In this document: positions 60,372-64,000 of the stretch, one piece after another
Position numbering within the stretch: the stretch's first letter is position 1
Layout: each line of letters starts with the position of its first letter
NCBI RefSeq assembly: GCF_028561565.1
Contig: NZ_JAQQTE010000001.1
Span: forward strand, 955,332-1,019,331
Source: Gilvibacter sediminis
GTDB taxonomy: Bacteria > Bacteroidota > Bacteroidia > Flavobacteriales > Flavobacteriaceae
DNA: 64,000 bases
Direction: 5' to 3'
Made by a program: the position numbers and the translations under genes
The notes under the pieces: model-generated
What the model saw: the letters and a program-made list of their open reading frames with translations, nothing else
Told to the model about the DNA's origin: nothing
Databases searched by the model: none

Positions 60372-63300
60372 CAGTTTTGTGCGTGATAGGGATTTAAAGT
60401 GATGTCTACATAAAAGGCTTCTGCTGGAAGCGGCATGAGTCTTTCAGGGCCTCTGTTCTCTAGAATGGGCTTTGGTTTTCCGTTGATCAGTATGACCACT
60501 CCACTCTCTTTAGGGGTCGGATGACTTTCAAATTCTGCAATATCTATCAAGTATTTTCCACGGCGATAGGGTCTCAAGGCTTGATCTCCGTAGTGAGGTT
60601 CTACCCAAACCAGTTCTTTCTTTTTATTGTAGATCTCTACTAAGAATTGTGGAATAGTACAGTCTGATGTATTGGCGTTGAGCATTTCCAATTCCAGCGT
60701 TCTATCGGCTATGAACTGCTTTTCTATGCTGTAGTTTTGAGGGCTGATATCACTGGTGACGTTCGTAGTCACAGCAATTTCAAAGCTCACAGGTTGACTG
60801 CTCAAGGTCAAAGCTGGAGCAAAGTCCGGGCTAAAGGTCTCATCGATCTGAGAGGTATCTTCTACCCAGGCAATTTCCTCAAACGGAATCCGAAAAGGGA
60901 CTTGCTGCTCGGGCATAACCCGGTAATTGATGGCGTCCTTAGGCGCAAATTGTGCCAATACCTGTCCGTTCTCATCGTATAAACTAGCACTGATCAATAG
61001 ACTCGCTGGGTGATAATCAATGTTCTTAATCTGTCCAACCAAAAAGTACTGATCGTCATATTCTATAAGTTTTGCACTGGTCACGGCAACTTCTGGTCGT
61101 TTTAGAACATCTTCATAGAAGGTCGTTTTAAGCGTATTTCTGCGTCGGCCTTGGTTGTAGAATTCTACGTTTTCTTTGCTGAGGTAGACATCTACAGGAA
61201 TGTCCAGATCCAAAGCTTTAGGCACCAGCACCCAGCGTCCATCTTGTTTTTTAGCGGTAATGGTGTCTTGCTGCTTGTAATTCTTGAGTGCGGTGATCCA
61301 CTCAGTCTTTACGGCGATCTCTTTTTGATCTTCCGATTCAAAGAGCACTTCTGTTCTAATGTCATCCAACTTCCCATAAGAGCTCAACAAACCGTCTGTG
61401 ATCGCGATCTCTAACATAAAACGGTCTAAGGTCTTCCCCGAATCCGGGTCGAGGTAACTGTGCGCTCGCTCAAACTCTTTAAAGTCCATGGCATCATAAT
61501 AGGCTAGGACAAGCTTTTCGGGATCTGTAAAAGGCCTTGATTCTTGATAATAGTCCCAATTCAGTTTGGCAAAGACTGCAATGATACTCAGCACCCAGGC
61601 CAATTGGGCCAATTTGTATCCTTTGCGCAACAGTTTGTGGTTTATGGTGGTTGCTGCGGAATCTAAGTCGTCTTCTACTTTATCCTTGGAACGAATGAAA
61701 ATAAAGATCAAAATCCCCAATACGGCCACACTGACCGGAACGATTCCCCAAATGAGCATCTGAAATTTTGAGATGGGCGGCGTGTTCAGTACTGAGGGTA
61801 GGGTGTTCACCCCTTCGCGCTCCCAAACCACGATGCCATTCTCTAAAGCAGGCAAGCGTTTCCAACCACTAAAGTGTAAGAGTGGATCGTAGAACTTGTC
61901 GTTAGAGAATACGTACTTTAAATTGTATTTGTTGGGGTTGGCCAAAAACTGCTGCAACGAGCCTAAGCCTTCAATGCCTCTAAACTTAGAGTTCTCTAGG
62001 CGCTCTACGGGAGTCGTAGTGAGTTCGGGCAGTTTGCGGGCTGAGTGATAATTTCCGTCTACCGTTAGGGCCTTAGTCTGTGCAGATAACCAAGCCATTT
62101 GATCGCCAAACCCAAGGGTGAGATAGCGCCATTTATAGTGTTCGTCTTGGTTCAAGAAGTTTACTATGGGCAGCATGTCTATGGTCTTGGGCTGCGAAGG
62201 GCGCATTTTTCCAAGATTCAGCGTAGCAATGGCTGCCATGATATAACCACCTATCATAAGCGCTCCCAAAAGGCGGTAACTCTTTCGGCCCCATTTATTG
62301 TGCAATCGAGCGCGCAGGTCGCCCTCAAAGAAATCAGCAGCAAAGAGCCCGGCAACAGGCAGCATTACCAAAGAGCCCCATAAGGTAAATCGGTCTAGGG
62401 TTAGAATATTAAAAGCGTTGTCTCCCAAAATCATGCGCGGTATTGGCGTAGTGCCTCCCGTACCCAAAAGGGCTAACAATCCAAAAGACAAGCAGAAGAA
62501 GACCAATCGTCTTTTATATAAGGTCTTAAAAGCGTAGGGCCATAACAAGAGGAACAAACCCCAGGGTATTAAAAAGAACACCAAACCAGAAGAACCAACT
62601 TCAAAGAAATTGTCTCGAGAGCCATGCGGAATAGGCATCTGGGTTATGGGATTGTTCTTGGTGTTGAGCCAGTAGGGCAGAATACAGAATACTATCAGCA
62701 TTAAAGCTCCAAATCCGAAGCCAACTATAGGCCAAAAACGCTTGCGTAGCTGAACGATCAGCGTATGTACCGTATTTCTTTTTTGCTGTTCTGCGGAGTC
62801 CACCAAAGCCATACCAATGACCGGGAACAAGAAAAAGACCATTCCAAATATAGGTGTCACATGATGCGAGCACACCATGATCGCTATGAGAATCCAACTT
62901 CTCAAAAGGGCCTTTCGCTGTTTGAAACGCACCCATTTATAGACTTCCGGACAGCTGTGCATCAGCAAACTCATCCCTATGATACTGGGCAATTGGCCAA
63001 AAAGGTGCAGGGTTTCTACAAAAGAAGTGGAAAAAACACAGAGCAGTGCAGCATAACCGGCTGCCGTAGAATTCTGCAAAACCAAACGCGCAAATCTAAA
63101 CACTCCGCTCACAAAGAGCAGAACTCCTATTAAAGAGACGGTATAGAGTCCAAACTTGAGTCCCCCAACTAAGGAGAACAAGCCAATGGCCTGATGCACT
63201 AAAGGTGGATATCCGTAAACCGTGAAGCCCGTATACCAGCTTTGGTTCCAGTGGGAAAACCAATCAGTAGCATAATGGTTGGCAAAGAACAGATGGATCA

Positions 63301-63412
63301 GCGCGTCATAGGTGCGCTCCAAAGTGCCAAACACCGTAGCCCCGTGAAGCAGTACCCCCAGAATAAGGGCTGCTAACAGATAGGGATTGGTCTTATAGTT
63401 AAGTGTCTTCAA
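60371..63412 (-). CDS. Large multi-pass membrane protein (6-pyruvoyl-tetrahydropterin synthase-related type)
   Basis: This 1013-residue protein has about 12 membrane segments in residues 10-420, one more at about 560-580, a soluble NTF2-like part (650-740) and a beta-rich C-terminal part. The N-terminal portion resembles bacterial PTPS-related membrane proteins and PMT/ArnT-like transferases. The start appears to be TTG at 63412, since no ATG fits the conserved opening. It heads the lipoprotein-hydrolase operon and probably acts in polysaccharide assembly. Confidence 0.75.
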   Translation of the reverse strand: MKTLNYKTNPYLLAALILGVLLHGATVFGTLERTYDALIHLFFANHYATDWFSHWNQSWYTGFTVYGYPPLVHQAIGLFSLVGGLKFGLYTVSLIGVLLFVSGVFRFARLVLQNSTAAGYAALLCVFSTSFVETLHLFGQLPSIIGMSLLMHSCPEVYKWVRFKQRKALLRSWILIAIMVCSHHVTPIFGMVFFLFPVIGMALVDSAEQQKRNTVHTLIVQLRKRFWPIVGFGFGALMLIVFCILPYWLNTKNNPITQMPIPHGSRDNFFEVGSSGLVFFLIPWGLFLLLWPYAFKTLYKRRLVFFCLSFGLLALLGTGGTTPIPRMILGDNAFNILTLDRFTLWGSLVMLPVAGLFAADFFEGDLRARLHNKWGRKSYRLLGALMIGGYIMAAIATLNLGKMRPSQPKTIDMLPIVNFLNQDEHYKWRYLTLGFGDQMAWLSAQTKALTVDGNYHSARKLPELTTTPVERLENSKFRGIEGLGSLQQFLANPNKYNLKYVFSNDKFYDPLLHFSGWKRLPALENGIVVWEREGVNTLPSVLNTPPISKFQMLIWGIVPVSVAVLGILIFIFIRSKDKVEDDLDSAATTINHKLLRKGYKLAQLAWVLSIIAVFAKLNWDYYQESRPFTDPEKLVLAYYDAMDFKEFERAHSYLDPDSGKTLDRFMLEIAITDGLLSSYGKLDDIRTEVLFESEDQKEIAVKTEWITALKNYKQQDTITAKKQDGRWVLVPKALDLDIPVDVYLSKENVEFYNQGRRRNTLKTTFYEDVLKRPEVAVTSAKLIEYDDQYFLVGQIKNIDYHPASLLISASLYDENGQVLAQFAPKDAINYRVMPEQQVPFRIPFEEIAWVEDTSQIDETFSPDFAPALTLSSQPVSFEIAVTTNVTSDISPQNYSIEKQFIADRTLELEMLNANTSDCTIPQFLVEIYNKKKELVWVEPHYGDQALRPYRRGKYLIDIAEFESHPTPKESGVVILINGKPKPILENRGPERLMPLPAEAFYVDITLNPYHAQN

Positions 63413-63432
63413 AAGGTTTTAAAGCTTTTCAC

Positions 63433-63440
63433 CAAAGTTA
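63433..63440 (-). promoter_or_regulatory. -7 element of the membrane protein-hydrolase operon
   Basis: On the minus strand TAACTTTG is a perfect TAnnTTTG match. It lies 20 bp before the TTG start at 63412, like the other promoters of this region. No TTG at -33 was found. LytTR site 4 lies about 40 bp upstream in the reverse direction and might serve both promoters. Confidence 0.5.
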
Positions 63441-63474
63441 CAACTATCGCTGAGTGGTAAATCTATCGATCAAT

Positions 63475-63545
63475 GGCATTCGTCTACAGTAAACTGATGC
63501 TGACCGAAAACCCCCACAAAAAGCCGCCTCGCTGGGATATGTTTG
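63475..63545 (+). promoter_or_regulatory. LytTR-type operator and promoter, site 4
   Basis: GGCATTCGT (63475-63483) is followed 21 bp later by a degenerate GATGCTGAC half-site, then by a perfect -7 TATGTTTG ending at 63545. The core-to-TTTG distances (68 and 47 bp) equal those of site 2. The GT2 gene starts 35 bp after the TTTG. Confidence 0.65.
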
Positions 63546-63579
63546 CATCAAACAAAAACAAACACAAATCTCTTTTACG

Positions 63580-64000
63580 ATGAAAACTGGAATTATTATC
63601 CCTTGCTACAACGAAGCCGATAGAATCAACCAAATTGCTTTTTTACAATTTATAAAAGAAAATGCTGATTACCATCTTTGTTTTGTAAATGATGGAAGTT
63701 CTGATGAGACTATCACCGTTTTAAACCGACTTAAGCGCAACGCTTACAACCGTATTTCTGTTGTTGACATTAAGCGCAATGGTGGAAAAGCTGCCGCAGT
63801 AAGAGCAGGAGCTCGTTACTTGCACACACGCTCAGATATTGAGTTTGTAGGCTTTATGGACGCAGACCTATCCACTGACTTTGAAGATTTCAAAGCTTTG
63901 GTGGATAGGCTTAAAAGCCAGAAAGAGTTGGTTAGCGTATTCGGATCAAGAAATCTAGGAGGAGGAAACATCCAACGTAAAGAAGATCGTGGCATCATGT
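63580..64000 (+). CDS. Family 2 glycosyltransferase, N-terminal part (runs off the window)
   Basis: The first 140 residues show a GT-A fold of the dolichyl-phosphate-mannose synthase type: IIIPCYNEADRI, FVNDGSSDETITVL, NGGKAAAVRAGARYL and the DXD-like FMDADLST. The rest lies beyond 64000. It is driven by LytTR site 4, so it belongs to the same polysaccharide regulon. Confidence 0.88.
   Translation, partial: MKTGIIIPCYNEADRINQIAFLQFIKENADYHLCFVNDGSSDETITVLNRLKRNAYNRISVVDIKRNGGKAAAVRAGARYLHTRSDIEFVGFMDADLSTDFEDFKALVDRLKSQKELVSVFGSRNLGGGNIQRKEDRGIM

Noticed and set aside
1..64000. CRISPR arrays, tRNA or rRNA genes, insertion sequences and prophage
   Set aside because: No regularly spaced repeats, cloverleaf sequences, transposase motifs or phage structural genes were recognised on either strand by eye.

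Overview
The window comes from a member of the Bacteroidota, most likely a marine Flavobacteriaceae. The evidence is T9SS C-terminal sorting domains, lipoproteins with short LxISC-type lipoboxes, weak Shine-Dalgarno signals, promoters of the TAnnTTTG (-7) type, and families typical of that group (DUF4199, DUF3667, DUF4260, BlaI/M56 pairs, TPR plus beta-barrel proteins). No rRNA, tRNA, IS element, prophage or CRISPR array was seen. The window is a chromosomal stretch with two partial genes at its edges.

Layout. 1-2200: the tail of a Fis-type sigma-54 activator, a pair of dyads and a sigma-54-like promoter, then a three-gene signalling unit (small conserved protein, PAS pseudo-histidine kinase, receiver). 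2340-10600: M24 peptidase lipoprotein, MFS and SLC12-type transporters, two small conserved ORFs, a T9SS-linked secreted pair, DUF4199. 10660-16440: cytochrome c/FG-GAP lipoprotein, PhoX-type phosphatase with T9SS tail, di-haem peroxidase. 16440-21560: TolC/HlyD/ABC exporter with a TetR regulator. 21690-26840: nitroreductase, DUF456, then a BlaI-M56 signalling operon with TPR, thioredoxin and lipoprotein genes. 26830-34750: mixed housekeeping genes (ruvC, hemW, glycosyltransferase/flippase-like pair, cyclase, transglutaminase, YjbR). 34710-42440: an AraC-controlled operon for trans-4-hydroxy-L-proline catabolism. 42440-46340: GNAT, SnoaL-like protein and a trifunctional kinase/M23/class III aminotransferase.

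46400-64000 is the most striking region. One seven-gene operon encodes a receiver, an H-NOX haem protein, a PAS-GAF histidine kinase, a FIST (NosP-like) protein, a second histidine kinase, an Hpt protein and a LytTR response regulator. This looks like two nitric oxide sensors feeding one phosphorelay. Around it lie genes for making and exporting an extracellular polysaccharide: TPR/beta-barrel exporter, STAS protein, PST-type flippase, GT4, membrane-anchored GH5-like hydrolase, lipoprotein, a large membrane protein and a GT2.

Four promoters in this region carry the same LytTR-type element (ACCATTCGT). Its proximal half-site position lies 47 bp from the end of a -7 TTTG in each. One of the four is the promoter of the phosphorelay operon itself. 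The simplest reading is an autoregulated NO-responsive LytTR regulon controlling exopolysaccharide production. This is inference from sequence and context.
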